A stretch of 64,000 nt of DNA, taken from Bacteroidales bacterium. Its GTDB lineage: Bacteria; Bacteroidota; Bacteroidia; Bacteroidales; UBA3824. The stretch covers positions 234,485-298,484 of the forward strand of contig JAEERW010000004.1 of assembly GCA_016286055.1 (NCBI GenBank). Direction: 5' to 3'. Below the pieces are notes generated by a model, which was given only the letters and a program-made list of their open reading frames with translations, made no database searches and had not been told where the DNA came from. Each line of letters starts with the position of its first letter. Position 1 is the first letter of the stretch. The translations under genes and the position numbers were made by a program. Below are positions 1 to 9,111 of the stretch, in pieces.

Positions 1-436
1 TATCAAAATACTCATTCTCTGAGATGTTGTCGGGCACTGATGGAATTGCGTTATCATCAGAATCGTAGGCGCAGAGAGTGATGTTGTGCTGTTTTACACG
101 CACACGGTAAGATGCTATGTTATTGGCGAATACGCCTGGGTTGTGCCATTCGTCAGAAATCGGGAAATGCACAATGTAGTCGCCGTCGGCTTTTTTGTAA
201 AAAAGTTTGCCCTTAGGCTTTTTGTCGTAATACGATTTGAGTATCTCCAAAAACATTACCACACCTTCGGCAATAGGCTGGCACAAAGACGTTTTCGCTT
301 TTGGCGACTGATTGTCGGGATGAAGGTAATATTTGGTAACATCATCGTGATGCTTGAATCCAAACCCATTGAAAATCAGGTCTGAATTCTCCCGCTGCAA
401 CGAAAAAGCATCTTTGAATAATTTGGATTCGATCAC
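1..436 (-). CDS. Hypothetical protein, 3' end beyond window
   Basis: An open frame of about 145 codons reads leftwards out of the window. The best start is a GTG at 436 (protein begins MIESKLFKDAF), one base beyond the gpsA stop codon, so the two are probably co-transcribed; the only overlapping ATG runs straight into a stop. The visible part is soluble, rich in Lys, Asp, Tyr and His, with no signal peptide and no motif I recognise. Phosphoglucose isomerase sometimes follows gpsA in this phylum, but this sequence does not look like the Pgi N-terminus. The reading frame is well supported; the function is unknown. Confidence 0.6.
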   Translation of the reverse strand, partial: MIESKLFKDAFSLQRENSDLIFNGFGFKHHDDVTKYYLHPDNQSPKAKTSLCQPIAEGVVMFLEILKSYYDKKPKGKLFYKKADGDYIVHFPISDEWHNPGVFANNIASYRVRVKQHNITLCAYDSDDNAIPSVPDNISENEYFD

Positions 437-437
437 A

Positions 438-1445
438 TTACCTAATCTTATCAGTAAGCAACTTGATTTCAAATTTTACCGGCTTGCCAGTATGGAGCAC
501 GTTGTAAACAGCATTGCAAATGGGAAGGTCGATGTTGTACTGCTTGTTGGTTTCAAAAATACATTTGCTTCCGTAATAGCCTTCTGCCACCATTTTCATT
601 TCGAGCATTGCCGATTGAAGCGAATAACCCTGTCCGAGCATTACGCCAAGAGTACGGTTGCGGCTGAATTTTGAATACGCAGTTACCAATAAATCACCAA
701 GATATGCCGAGGTTTTAATGTCGCGGGTAATCGGGTGAACGGTATCCACAAAGCGTTTCATTTCTGTTACGGCGTTGGAAATCAGCACCGCCTGAAAGTT
801 GTCGCCATAGCCGAGACCTTGACACATACCTGCCGCAATAGCAAAAATATTTTTGAGAATAGCGGCATATTCGGTGCCGTAAATATCGTCGGTGATGGAT
901 GTTTTGAGGTAACGACATTCGAGACAAGTGGCAATATCTTCGGCAGTTGAAAGGTTTTTGGATGCTATGGTAAGATACGAAAGTCGCTGCATAGCAACCT
1001 CTTCGGCGTGGCAAGGACCAGCAAGAACGCAGAAATTTTTGTCTAAATCAACGCCGTAATTCTGGTTGAAGAAATCTGCCATAAGTAGATTTTTGTCGGG
1101 AATCATACCCTTGATGGCCGACACCACGATATGGTTTTCGAGCGAGCCAGTAAACTGTTGCAAGGTGCTTTCGATAAAAGCCGAGGGAATGGCAAAAATT
1201 ACAATGTCGGAGTTGGCTACAATTTCGTTGATGTCGTTGTAAAACTCAAGCTTGGAGGTGTCGAAAATCAATGAATTGAGGTACTTAGGGTTCTGCCCAT
1301 GTTTTTGGGCATAGTCGATATGCTCCTTCTTGCGGAGATACCAATTGACCTTGTTGCCTTCTTTTACATTGTTAATCAATACACTGACTAAGGCAGTGGC
1401 CCAACTTCCGCCGCCCACTACCGCTATTCTATGTTGTCCACACAT
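438..1445 (-). CDS. gpsA: Glycerol-3-phosphate dehydrogenase [NAD(P)+]
   Basis: This cytoplasmic enzyme reduces dihydroxyacetone phosphate to sn-glycerol 3-phosphate, the backbone precursor for phospholipids. Its 335 residues match the usual family length. The N-terminal Rossmann motif is GGGSWATA at residues 11-18, the family motif LAGPCHAEE lies at about 141-149, and the catalytic lysine is expected at K198 in TEYAAILKN. The C-terminal domain carries the SRNRTLG-type segment that binds the substrate phosphate. The start at 1445 sits about 20 bases below a predicted transcription start. The downstream hypothetical gene begins one base after the stop. Family assignment is secure; cofactor preference cannot be read from sequence. 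Confidence 0.95.
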   Translation of the reverse strand: MCGQHRIAVVGGGSWATALVSVLINNVKEGNKVNWYLRKKEHIDYAQKHGQNPKYLNSLIFDTSKLEFYNDINEIVANSDIVIFAIPSAFIESTLQQFTGSLENHIVVSAIKGMIPDKNLLMADFFNQNYGVDLDKNFCVLAGPCHAEEVAMQRLSYLTIASKNLSTAEDIATCLECRYLKTSITDDIYGTEYAAILKNIFAIAAGMCQGLGYGDNFQAVLISNAVTEMKRFVDTVHPITRDIKTSAYLGDLLVTAYSKFSRNRTLGVMLGQGYSLQSAMLEMKMVAEGYYGSKCIFETNKQYNIDLPICNAVYNVLHTGKPVKFEIKLLTDKIR

Positions 1446-1471
1446 TGTATATTTATCTTTTTATCGTTATG

Positions 1472-1479
1472 CAAAGGTA
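1472..1479 (-). promoter_or_regulatory. Bacteroidota-type -7 element for gpsA
   Basis: The minus strand reads TACCTTTG, a full match to the TAnnTTTG element used by the primary sigma factor of this phylum. Transcription would start near 1465, leaving a leader of about 20 bases. No clear TTTG -33 element is seen. Confidence 0.5.
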
Positions 1480-1547
1480 CAAAATTACCCGCATAAAAAA
1501 ATTAAAACTCGATTTTTGGATTTTTTAGAGTATCAATTTAACTTTAT

Positions 1548-2438
1548 TTAACTTTTTTGAACGCTGTTAACACCTGATGCGAACTCTTGCGCTAGATCTT
1601 CCACTCTCTGCAAAAGCCATCGAGGAGTGGATGTGGCACCTGTGATGCCTATTCTATCGGCATTGGCGAACATTTCAGGCTTGAAGTCGGAACTCTGCGA
1701 AATGTAATAGGTGCGAGGGTTGGCGCGTTGGCAAGCCGAAAAGAGGTATTTGCCGTTGCTACTGTTGGCTCCTGCTACAAAAAGAATAGCATCGAACCGC
1801 TTGACATACTCCACAAGATTGCTCACACGTGCCATTACGCTGCGGCATATAGTATTGAATTTCAACAACAAACCACTAGGATTGTGTTTCTTAGAAAGAG
1901 TGTCAATTTGCTGCGATAAGCTTTCGTAACTCTCGCTGTTCATAGTGGTTTGCGAATAGAGGAGAATGTCTTTTGAAAAATCTATCTTGCCTATTTCCTC
2001 AGCCGACGACACCACCACAGCCTTTCCTTCGGCCTGACCTACAAGACCCACCACTTCGGCGTGGTCTTTTTTACCGAATATAACAGTTTGAGCCTCAGGA
2101 TATTTCAAAGCGTTTTCATGAATAAGTTTGTGCAGCTGCAGCACTATCGGGCAGGTGGCGTCGATAACGGTGATGTTGTTGTCCTGCGCTATCCTGTACG
2201 TTTCGGGCGGTTCGCCGTGTGCACGAAACAGCACGGTGGAGTCTTTGATTTCGCGGAAATCCTGATACGAAAGTGTTTTCATACCAAGGTCCGTGAGACG
2301 CTGCGTTTCCTCCTGATTGTGAACCATTTCGCCGAGGCACAGCAAAGTGCCATTTCGCGCAATTTCGTTTTCAGCCTTGCTGATGGCATTGGTGACGCCG
2401 AAACAGAATCCGGCGTTTAGGTCGATGTCGGTAGTCAT
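1548..2438 (-). CDS. ispH: 4-hydroxy-3-methylbut-2-enyl diphosphate reductase
   Basis: IspH (LytB) catalyses the last step of the non-mevalonate isoprenoid pathway, making IPP and DMAPP with a [4Fe-4S] cluster. The three cluster cysteines are present at C12 (NAGFCFGV), C96 (DATCPIV) and C198 (NTICRSV), with the active-site histidine motifs VH at 39-40, RAHGE at 72-76 and DHAEVVG at about 125-131. Length (296 residues) is normal. Its ATG overlaps the stop codon of the upstream cmk by four bases, so the two are translationally coupled; cmk-ispH adjacency is common in Bacteroidota. The isoprenoid units would feed menaquinone and the UbiA-family enzyme encoded at 9557-10513. Confidence 0.95.
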   Translation of the reverse strand: MTTDIDLNAGFCFGVTNAISKAENEIARNGTLLCLGEMVHNQEETQRLTDLGMKTLSYQDFREIKDSTVLFRAHGEPPETYRIAQDNNITVIDATCPIVLQLHKLIHENALKYPEAQTVIFGKKDHAEVVGLVGQAEGKAVVVSSAEEIGKIDFSKDILLYSQTTMNSESYESLSQQIDTLSKKHNPSGLLLKFNTICRSVMARVSNLVEYVKRFDAILFVAGANSSNGKYLFSACQRANPRTYYISQSSDFKPEMFANADRIGITGATSTPRWLLQRVEDLAQEFASGVNSVQKS

Positions 2439-3142
2439 TTTTGGTTGAGTTGCTTATATGCGGGGAGACTCTGCACAAGATTGAGAACGTGCTGAAACTG
2501 CCCTTCGATTGTCATTTCAGAATTGTCAACAAGCACAGCGTCGTCGGCCATACGTAGGGGCGATGCCTCGCGGGTGGTGTCAATTTTGTCGCGCTTAACA
2601 AGGTTGTCGAAAACTTCTTGATACGAAACGTTGTCGCCTTTAGCAGTAAGTTCTTTGTAGCGGCGTTGTGCGCGTACTTCGGGCGATGCTGTTACAAAAA
2701 TTTTCAAATCGGCATTAGGGAATACCACAGTGCCAATGTCGCGACCGTCCATCACCACCGAACTGTTTTCAGATAGTTTGCGCTGCAAATCTACCATCAC
2801 CTCGCGCACAAATGCTATTGCGCTGATTGCGCTCACATTACGCGAAATTTCCACAGTGCGGATAGTTTTTTCAACATCCTCGTTGTTAAGCAAAGTGTGC
2901 ATAGTGCCGTCGGGCATACGCTTAAACGACACCTCTATATTATAGATATGCTTGCGGAGCAAATCCTCATCGGGAGCGCCACCGTCGGCGATAATATTGT
3001 TTCTAAGTGCATAGAGAGTAAGTGCGCGGTACATTGCGCCGGTGTCGATATAGAGAAATCCGAGATGTGCGGCAAGCGATTTTGCCAAAGTGCTCTTTCC
3101 GCACGACGAATGTCCGTCAATTGCAATTTGTATGGTTTTCAT
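2435..3142 (-). CDS. cmk: Cytidylate kinase
   Basis: This enzyme phosphorylates CMP and dCMP to the diphosphates with ATP, supplying pyrimidine nucleotides. The N-terminus holds the P-loop GHSSCGKST at residues 10-18, followed by the IDTGAMYRA nucleotide-binding segment and later the MDGRDIGTVVFPNA motif typical of the family. The 235-residue length is normal. It is the first gene of a two-gene unit with ispH, whose start codon overlaps the cmk stop (ATGA). Assignment is secure. Confidence 0.95.
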   Translation of the reverse strand: MKTIQIAIDGHSSCGKSTLAKSLAAHLGFLYIDTGAMYRALTLYALRNNIIADGGAPDEDLLRKHIYNIEVSFKRMPDGTMHTLLNNEDVEKTIRTVEISRNVSAISAIAFVREVMVDLQRKLSENSSVVMDGRDIGTVVFPNADLKIFVTASPEVRAQRRYKELTAKGDNVSYQEVFDNLVKRDKIDTTREASPLRMADDAVLVDNSEMTIEGQFQHVLNLVQSLPAYKQLNQK

Positions 3143-3201
3143 TTTACAGTCTGATGTTCTAATTATTCAGACGCAAATATGGGTCTTTTATTTCAAATAT
3201 G

Positions 3202-3209
3202 CAAAAATA
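3202..3209 (-). promoter_or_regulatory. Possible -7 element for cmk-ispH
   Basis: The minus strand reads TATTTTTG, matching TAnnTTTG, about 60 bases upstream of the cmk start. It lies between the stop of the MORN_2 gene and cmk. With AT-rich surroundings, a chance match is possible. Confidence 0.3.
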
Positions 3210-3223
3210 TAGGTCAATTAAAT

Positions 3224-4975
3224 CTACATTCCGCCGGAAGTTTGGTAAACCACTTTGGCGAGTTTTCCATTGGAGTATACAGCCTCGTAGATAGTTTTGC
3301 CAGCGCGGTCGTACTTGGCAAACTTACCTTCAAGCACGCCGTTTTTGTTGTAGTTTTTCTCCGACTGCGGACGTCCGTTGGGATAATATTCAGTCCAAGT
3401 GCCAAATGGACGACCTGCCTTGTACTCCTCGCGGCGAAGCACCTTGCCATCGCCCTGACGGTAAAACCAAGCGCCTTCTTTCTTGTCGTCGACATATTGA
3501 CCTTCGATTACCGATGTGCCTATCTCGTTAAATTCTATAAACTTGCCGTGATGAACACCCTCTTTGAACGATTCTATCATAGTTTTTTTGCCGGTTTCGT
3601 CGTAATATGTCACTACACCGTCTTTAAGATTGTTTTTGTAATTGATGGTGTAACGCGGCACACCGTTGTCGAACCAGGCGTTCCAAGTGCTGTCCATCAT
3701 ACCATTGTGAAACGAGCCGTTCATCTCCTTTTTGCCATTTTCGTAAAAACGCTCCCAAAAGCCTTCCTCCTTGTTGTTCACAAAGTTGCCACGATAAAAA
3801 ACCTTGCCGTTTTCGTAGTTGACAAGATAAGGACCGTTTTTCTCGCCATTGCGGTAAACGGCTGTTTTCCAAATAGATTCATCTTCGTAATACCATTTCC
3901 AAAGGCCTGTCATCTTGTTGTCGGCATAGTCGCCTTCGTTGCCTTTTTTGCCGGTGATTTGATAATAGATCCAATGCCCAGTTTGCACGTCGTTGGCAAA
4001 GTCGCCTTCAAAATGCTTGACAATAGTTTTTTTATCAGCAGCGGTGGTGTCGGTGCGGTACCAAATGGCGTGTCCGTTTTTCTTGCCTGCGGTATAGTTG
4101 ATTTCCGACTCCTTGCGTCCGTCGATGAAGAATCCCTTGTGCAAACCCTCTTTGAGACCCTTGCGGTAAAGACCCAACGATGTTACAGCGCCGTCTTCGT
4201 TCCAGAATGTCCAAACACTGTCGCGGAGGTTGTCTTTCATACGGCCTTCGCTCTGTTTTTTGCCGTTCTGATACCAGAACGAAACAATACCGTTTTCGAT
4301 ATTCTCCACACTGCGTTTTTTGCCGTCTTCGTAAAATGTATATGATGTACCTGTGGGCTTGCCGTTTGTGTATGTCTTTTTGGTGGCTATATTACCATTG
4401 TTGAAAAAAGTTTTCCAAAGCCCCTCTTTAAGACCGTCTTTGTATTCGCCCTGCTCCCTTACGGTTTTTTCATCGGCATAGTATGTAACATATGAGCCGT
4501 TGCCGTTTTCAAATAGGGGCTTTCCAGTGTTGGTAAAAGCACTTACAGCTAAGCAACCCTCAGGATTGCATTTTTCTACAAAGATTAATGTGCCGTTGAT
4601 ATTGTAATAGTTCCAGATAGAATCCTTTTTGCTGTTGAGATAGCGTCCCTCAACCTTAGGGGATCCATCGCTGTTGTATTCGTGGTATTCGCCTTGAGCC
4701 TTGCTGTTGTAGACATAACCCTCGCTTTTAATTTTGCCGTTTTCGTAGAAATAAGCCATACGTCCGTTGACCGCACCGGCATAATAGTCGATTTCTTTTG
4801 TAAGAACACCTTTCCGATTGTAGTATTTCCAACGCCCGTCGGGGTGTCCGTTTTTAAGTTGTCCTTCGCTCTCTTTGATTTCGGTTTTTTCAAAGTATGT
4901 TACAACATATTCGTCTTGCGCCGACGCGGATACAACCGCCGAAGCAAAAAGTATCAGCAGTAGATTGTTTTTCAT
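3224..4975 (-). CDS. Secreted MORN_2 / YwqK-type repeat protein
   Basis: This is a 583-residue exported protein built almost wholly of short repeats of the MORN_2 (PF07661) type, with a core like GKKxSExxYxxGxxxGxWxxYYxNG, about 20-25 residues each and more than twenty copies. In some databases these are labelled YwqK-family antitoxin, but the name says little about function. The N-terminus has a signal peptide (MKNNLLLILFASAVVSASAQ), so it is probably periplasmic or outer-membrane associated. Such beta-hairpin arrays are usually scaffolds or surface proteins in Bacteroidota. It is flanked by the sensor gene (29 bases upstream) and cmk. A long plus-strand frame opposite it is a mirror of the repetitive coding sequence. 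Confidence 0.8.
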   Translation of the reverse strand: MKNNLLLILFASAVVSASAQDEYVVTYFEKTEIKESEGQLKNGHPDGRWKYYNRKGVLTKEIDYYAGAVNGRMAYFYENGKIKSEGYVYNSKAQGEYHEYNSDGSPKVEGRYLNSKKDSIWNYYNINGTLIFVEKCNPEGCLAVSAFTNTGKPLFENGNGSYVTYYADEKTVREQGEYKDGLKEGLWKTFFNNGNIATKKTYTNGKPTGTSYTFYEDGKKRSVENIENGIVSFWYQNGKKQSEGRMKDNLRDSVWTFWNEDGAVTSLGLYRKGLKEGLHKGFFIDGRKESEINYTAGKKNGHAIWYRTDTTAADKKTIVKHFEGDFANDVQTGHWIYYQITGKKGNEGDYADNKMTGLWKWYYEDESIWKTAVYRNGEKNGPYLVNYENGKVFYRGNFVNNKEEGFWERFYENGKKEMNGSFHNGMMDSTWNAWFDNGVPRYTINYKNNLKDGVVTYYDETGKKTMIESFKEGVHHGKFIEFNEIGTSVIEGQYVDDKKEGAWFYRQGDGKVLRREEYKAGRPFGTWTEYYPNGRPQSEKNYNKNGVLEGKFAKYDRAGKTIYEAVYSNGKLAKVVYQTSGGM

Positions 4976-5004
4976 GTTTCTATATTATATAAGGTGAGAA
5001 CCGA

Positions 5005-7155
5005 CTAAACCGATTTGTCTTTAGTTTTGAGGAATTCGTTTTCGTTTTTGAGCTCACCGATTTGACGTTCAAGGTCTTTTACATGCAGAATCTGCTCGGT
5101 GATATTCTTAGAGATAACAATTATGCTTTTGAGCACATTCTGGTCGTCGCGAGTAGGTGTGTATATCTCGTTGAGGTAGAATTCTCTGCCGTTGAACTTG
5201 TAATGATTAACCTGCGCATGAACAAGTCCTTGACTAAGATGTTCAACAATGTTGTTGAATTTGATTTCGTCTTCTTTGTCAACCATGAAACTTCTGATAT
5301 CCTTAGCCTCGATATCGCCGATAAGCATTTCGATTGCGCCAAGGAAACGGTTGTTAGCGGTAACGAAAAAGCCTTGGGCGTCAAGCTCGTAGTAGCCAGC
5401 CGAATTGTTGAGCACAAACTCCATCTTGCGGAGGTTTTGACGAAGTTGTTCTGCTTTTTCGCTGAGTTTCTGAATAGTAGACTGTGATGTTTCTGCCTGA
5501 TTTTCGTAGTCGTCGTGCAGTTTCTGGTATTTTACAAGCTCGTTTTTGTTGAGTTCCTGAAGGTTTTCGATCTGTGCTTTGAGGTTTTCGATATTTTTGT
5601 GCACCTCCGCCTCCTGCTGAGCAAGACGTTCTGACTTTTCGGAAGATTCTTCCAAAAGTTTTGCGGTGTTCATATTGATCTTAACGTTAGCGATGGTGGC
5701 TGCGATGGTTTCACCAATTTTTTCGATAAACTCAACTTGATATTTTTCAATCACACGGAACGATGCAAGTTCCACTATACCAAACGTTTCGGCGTTGACC
5801 TTAAGCGGAACAATAACCAAGCAAGTTGGGTCGGCCTCACCTAAGCCGCTGCTGATATGAACGTAGCCTTTTGGAAGGTCGGTAAGGTATACTGTTTCGT
5901 TTTCGCGGAAACACTGTCCGATAAGGTTTTCACCAATTTCGATACGCTGCTTGGCATATTTGAGACGGTCGTAGGCATAGAAAGCCGTAAGATCAAGGTG
6001 AATATCATCCTTATCGCTGTCGTCAACAATGTAAATGCCACCCATGTTGGCGTCGAGATAGCGGACAAGTTTTTCGATAACCTTGTTTGAGAGTATCTGC
6101 ATATCGTCGCCCACATTACGCAAAAGTTCGTTGAATTCGGCAAGACCCTGCGAAGCCCAGTTTCGTTGAGTGTTCTCGTTCTTTCGCTGCTCGGCATCTT
6201 TTTCGGCTTTGATAAGGTTGTCGCGCATGACGAGAAGTGAGTTGGCAAGCACGTCGTGTTTACTCTTTGGCTTAAACTCTGTGGTAAAATCACCCTCACC
6301 AATTCGTATTGCAAACTGCGAAGTTTCTTTCAAACTTGCTACTAGCACACCGAGCGAATTAATCATATCGCCGATTTCGTCGTTGTGACCGTCACCAGTA
6401 ACTTCTGGCAAAATACCTCGGCTTATTTTGTTGATAATGCCCTTTACATAGTTGATGGAGGTGATCATATAACGGCTCATCAAGAAACCTACTAAGAGAA
6501 TCACCAAAAGGAAAATCACTATGGAAGTACGCAAAATTTTGAACGAATTGTCGATATTATCCTCAATTTCCACCAAGTTGCGAGAAGATTTTAGGTAGAA
6601 CGAGTTAGCAAGTCGTGTGGCATCGTTCATAACCGACTTATACATAAGGGCAATGTTTCCATCAAGAAGTTCTTGGGTAAGTTGAATTGTTTTTTCAACA
6701 TTATTAGAATCGCGGGCTGCTGAAAAACTTGCAATATGATCATCGTGCATCATGAAAAGCGTGTCGGTTTTATCAGAAACAATGGTATAGAGATCACGCT
6801 CAGAGTCATTCCAATGGAACTTTTCTGTAAAATTTTTAATCTGAGTTTTAATAGTGTCGAGATGCATACCATGGTTGGCGTCAATTTCAAACCTCAACTT
6901 TTTGAGTCGTGACGTGTCGATTTGAGGCTGCAACGTCCATCTTACAACCAGGCTATGTGTCTGGTCGATAAGGTCTTTAAGCTGTTCGGTATACAGCATC
7001 GAAGGATAGTTAACCGAAATGTTGTCAGCAAGCATGTCGCTGTTTTTCTGCTGGCTGCTGTGGAGCAAATAGTACATAATAAGTATCACTACGCCCAACG
7101 TACCGAAGCCTAATATCAATTTGAGTTTTACTGTAAAATGAAAGCCCGAATTCAT
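5005..7155 (-). CDS. Membrane sensor with HAMP, GAF and PAS domains, no output domain
   Basis: The 716-residue protein has a transmembrane helix at about 11-31, an extracytoplasmic helical sensor region at about 32-205, and a second transmembrane helix at about 210-230. A HAMP linker follows (232-285, with a possible second HAMP-like segment to 320), then a GAF domain (345-495), a long coiled coil (500-580) and a PAS-like domain (580-690) ending in charged coil. No histidine-kinase DHp or ATPase motifs, no GGDEF/EAL and no methyl-accepting signature are present, so it senses but cannot signal by itself. It could act on a separate kinase or phosphatase through its coiled coil. The gene stands 29 bases upstream of the MORN_2 gene with its own promoter. 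Confidence 0.75.
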   Translation of the reverse strand: MNSGFHFTVKLKLILGFGTLGVVILIMYYLLHSSQQKNSDMLADNISVNYPSMLYTEQLKDLIDQTHSLVVRWTLQPQIDTSRLKKLRFEIDANHGMHLDTIKTQIKNFTEKFHWNDSERDLYTIVSDKTDTLFMMHDDHIASFSAARDSNNVEKTIQLTQELLDGNIALMYKSVMNDATRLANSFYLKSSRNLVEIEDNIDNSFKILRTSIVIFLLVILLVGFLMSRYMITSINYVKGIINKISRGILPEVTGDGHNDEIGDMINSLGVLVASLKETSQFAIRIGEGDFTTEFKPKSKHDVLANSLLVMRDNLIKAEKDAEQRKNENTQRNWASQGLAEFNELLRNVGDDMQILSNKVIEKLVRYLDANMGGIYIVDDSDKDDIHLDLTAFYAYDRLKYAKQRIEIGENLIGQCFRENETVYLTDLPKGYVHISSGLGEADPTCLVIVPLKVNAETFGIVELASFRVIEKYQVEFIEKIGETIAATIANVKINMNTAKLLEESSEKSERLAQQEAEVHKNIENLKAQIENLQELNKNELVKYQKLHDDYENQAETSQSTIQKLSEKAEQLRQNLRKMEFVLNNSAGYYELDAQGFFVTANNRFLGAIEMLIGDIEAKDIRSFMVDKEDEIKFNNIVEHLSQGLVHAQVNHYKFNGREFYLNEIYTPTRDDQNVLKSIIVISKNITEQILHVKDLERQIGELKNENEFLKTKDKSV

Positions 7156-7191
7156 CTTATTTTTATTTATTAATTGGTTTTCAAATATATA

Positions 7192-7199
7192 GCCTTTTT
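7192..7199 (-). promoter_or_regulatory. -7 element for the HAMP/GAF/PAS sensor gene
   Basis: The minus strand reads TATATTTG, an exact TAnnTTTG match. Predicted transcription start is near 7185, about 30 bases above the ATG at 7155. Confidence 0.5.
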
Positions 7200-7271
7200 A
7201 GCGCACTAAATCGGCATATAAAGTTATGCAACAAATAAACCATTTGCAAATTTTTTTATAAAAAAATTTTT

Positions 7272-8279
7272 TCAATGCATAATTTTATAGACTAATTCCT
7301 GCAAAAGCGCCCCTGGTTCTGTTGAAACATTGTCTACACCTTTGCTTTTGAGGTCGTATTCGCGCAGTAGCGAGATAGCCTTAATCACTTTGGGAGTAGG
7401 GAAACGTTTTTGCGCCGATTGGTAGTCTTTTATGAAGAATGGATTAACGCCCAAAGCCGCTGCTTGAGTTTTTGAATCGTCGCGAATGTGCTGGTTGTAT
7501 ACGAGCAGTTTGCAAAAATATCCGTACAATGCGGTGATAGTGAGCACAAGAGGATTGTCTTTTTGATTTTTTGAAAAATGTTCCACAATTCTGGCAGCTT
7601 TGAGTACGTCGCCAGAACCTATTGCGTTTTGAAGTTCAAAATTGTTGTAATCTTTGCTGATGCCGATATTGGCCTGAATATCGGCAGAGGTGATTTTAGC
7701 GCCAGAAGGCAGAGCAATGGCAAGTTTATCAATCTCGTTGGCTATTTTTGAGAGGTCGGTGCCAAGATAGTCGGTCAAAAGGCGCAGTGCCACTGGTTCG
7801 ATGGTGTAACCCTTATCTTTGATATAGTTTTCAGCCCACGAAGGTATCTTATTGTCGTACAGTTTTTTAGAAGTAAACAACACACCAACCTTCTCAATAG
7901 CGGAGGCTAGTTTTTTGCGTTTGTCTAGTTCTTTATATTTATAACAAAGCACGAGGATGGTGGTTTTCTGCGGTTTTTGAACGTAGAATACTAGGTCTTC
8001 GATTTTTTTCAAATCTTGCGCCTCTTTAACTATAACCACCTGATACTCGGCCATCATCGGAAAACGTTTAGAAAGGTTGTCGAGATTGGCAACATCGATG
8101 TCCTTGCCGTAGACTACGGTTTGGTTAAATGTTTTTTCGTCGTCGGTGAGGACGTTTTTTTCGATGTAAGCCGAAATTTGGTCGATGAAATACGGTTCAT
8201 CGCCTTGCAAGAGGTATATAGGAGCGTACTTTTTTGCCTTAAGATCAGATAGTATGCCTTCGTAAGTGGATGCAGCCAT
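7272..8279 (-). CDS. holA: DNA polymerase III subunit delta
   Basis: HolA is the delta subunit of the clamp-loader complex and opens the beta sliding clamp during replication. The 335-residue protein shows the family layout: an N-terminal region beginning YEGILSDLKAKKYAPIYLLQG with the typical YLLQGDEPYF segment, a degenerate AAA+ domain without a functional Walker A, the LTDYLGTDLSKIANEIDKL segment near the middle, and a helical C-terminal collar domain. It lies 12 bases downstream of the AMP nucleosidase gene on the same strand and is probably co-transcribed with it. Assignment is strong on overall pattern. Confidence 0.9.
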   Translation of the reverse strand: MAASTYEGILSDLKAKKYAPIYLLQGDEPYFIDQISAYIEKNVLTDDEKTFNQTVVYGKDIDVANLDNLSKRFPMMAEYQVVIVKEAQDLKKIEDLVFYVQKPQKTTILVLCYKYKELDKRKKLASAIEKVGVLFTSKKLYDNKIPSWAENYIKDKGYTIEPVALRLLTDYLGTDLSKIANEIDKLAIALPSGAKITSADIQANIGISKDYNNFELQNAIGSGDVLKAARIVEHFSKNQKDNPLVLTITALYGYFCKLLVYNQHIRDDSKTQAAALGVNPFFIKDYQSAQKRFPTPKVIKAISLLREYDLKSKGVDNVSTEPGALLQELVYKIMH

Positions 8280-8291
8280 AAAGATTTGAAA

Positions 8292-9062
8292 TTAAAAACG
8301 CAAATGTTTTACGCTCTGACAGTTGTTGATAATCTCCTTGAGCGACTTGATACCAATTTCGAGATGTTGGTCTACATAGTCGTGCGTTACTTTATTGTCT
8401 GATTCTCTGGTTTTTACACCCGATGAAATCATAGGCTGGTCAGAAACAAGGAGCAATGCGCCAGTAGGAATCTGATTTTTAAAACCTACTGTAAATAGAG
8501 TAGCAGTTTCCATATCCACAGCCATAGTGCGTATAGTGCGCAGATAGTCTTTAAACTCGTCGTCCCACTCCCACACGCGGCGGTTAGTGGTGTATACAGT
8601 TCCAGTCCAATAATCACGTCCGGTATCGCGCACCATGGCCGACACAGCACGTTGAAGGTTGAACGCTGGCAGTGCAGGTACTTCGGGAGGCAGATAAGCG
8701 TTGCTTGTACCCTCACCACGGATAGCCGCAATTGGCAGAATAAGGTCGCCCAACTGGTTGATACGCTTAATGCCGCCGCATTTTCCAAGAAACAGCACAG
8801 CCTCGGGATGCACAGCGCTGAGCAAGTCCATAATAGTGGCAGCGTTTGGGCTACCCATGCCGAAATTGATTATAGTGATACCCTCTGCCGAAGCGTTTGG
8901 CATATTCTGGTTTTCGCCCAAAATTGGCACGTTGTACTTGTGTGCAAAGAGTTCTACATAATGTTGAAAGTTGGTCAACAGTATATATTTGTCAAAATCT
9001 TCGAGTTCGCGCCCGGTGTAGCGGGGCAGCCAATTGTTTACAATTTCTTCTTTTGTTCTCAT
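8292..9062 (-). CDS. amn: AMP nucleosidase
   Basis: The 256-residue protein belongs to the short Bacteroidota form of AMP nucleosidase in the PNP/UDP phosphorylase superfamily. It would hydrolyse AMP to adenine and ribose 5-phosphate, helping set adenylate pools. Supporting motifs are the N-terminal NNWLPRYTG, the phosphate-site segment INFGMGSPNAATIMDLL, the FLGKCGGI loop, and the base/ribose-site motif VDMETATLFTVGF containing the catalytic glutamate. Unlike the E. coli enzyme (about 480 residues) it lacks the N-terminal regulatory domain, which is usual for this group. Its promoter lies at 9104-9111 and holA follows closely. Confidence 0.9.
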   Translation of the reverse strand: MRTKEEIVNNWLPRYTGRELEDFDKYILLTNFQHYVELFAHKYNVPILGENQNMPNASAEGITIINFGMGSPNAATIMDLLSAVHPEAVLFLGKCGGIKRINQLGDLILPIAAIRGEGTSNAYLPPEVPALPAFNLQRAVSAMVRDTGRDYWTGTVYTTNRRVWEWDDEFKDYLRTIRTMAVDMETATLFTVGFKNQIPTGALLLVSDQPMISSGVKTRESDNKVTHDYVDQHLEIGIKSLKEIINNCQSVKHLRF

Positions 9063-9103
9063 TTCTCAATAATTTTTATTAGTTTCGCGGTGATTTCAAT
9101 TTA

Positions 9104-9111
9104 CAAATATA
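9104..9111 (-). promoter_or_regulatory. -7 element for amn-holA
   Basis: The minus strand reads TATATTTG, an exact TAnnTTTG match, placing a start near 9097 and a leader of about 35 bases. The element touches the start codon of the divergent HsdR_N-like gene at 9111. Confidence 0.5.

Noticed and set aside
1..436. Glucose-6-phosphate isomerase after gpsA
   Set aside because: Expected by gene order in some Bacteroidota, but the translated N-terminus does not resemble Pgi.
3179..4345. 388-codon open frame on the plus strand opposite the MORN_2 gene
   Set aside because: It mirrors the repetitive, biased codons of the real minus-strand gene, and its product is a hydrophobic low-complexity sequence with no motif.
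8652..9110. Upstream extension of the HsdR_N-like frame
   Set aside because: The extension is antisense to amn and shows no similarity; the conserved part begins at the ATG at 9111.
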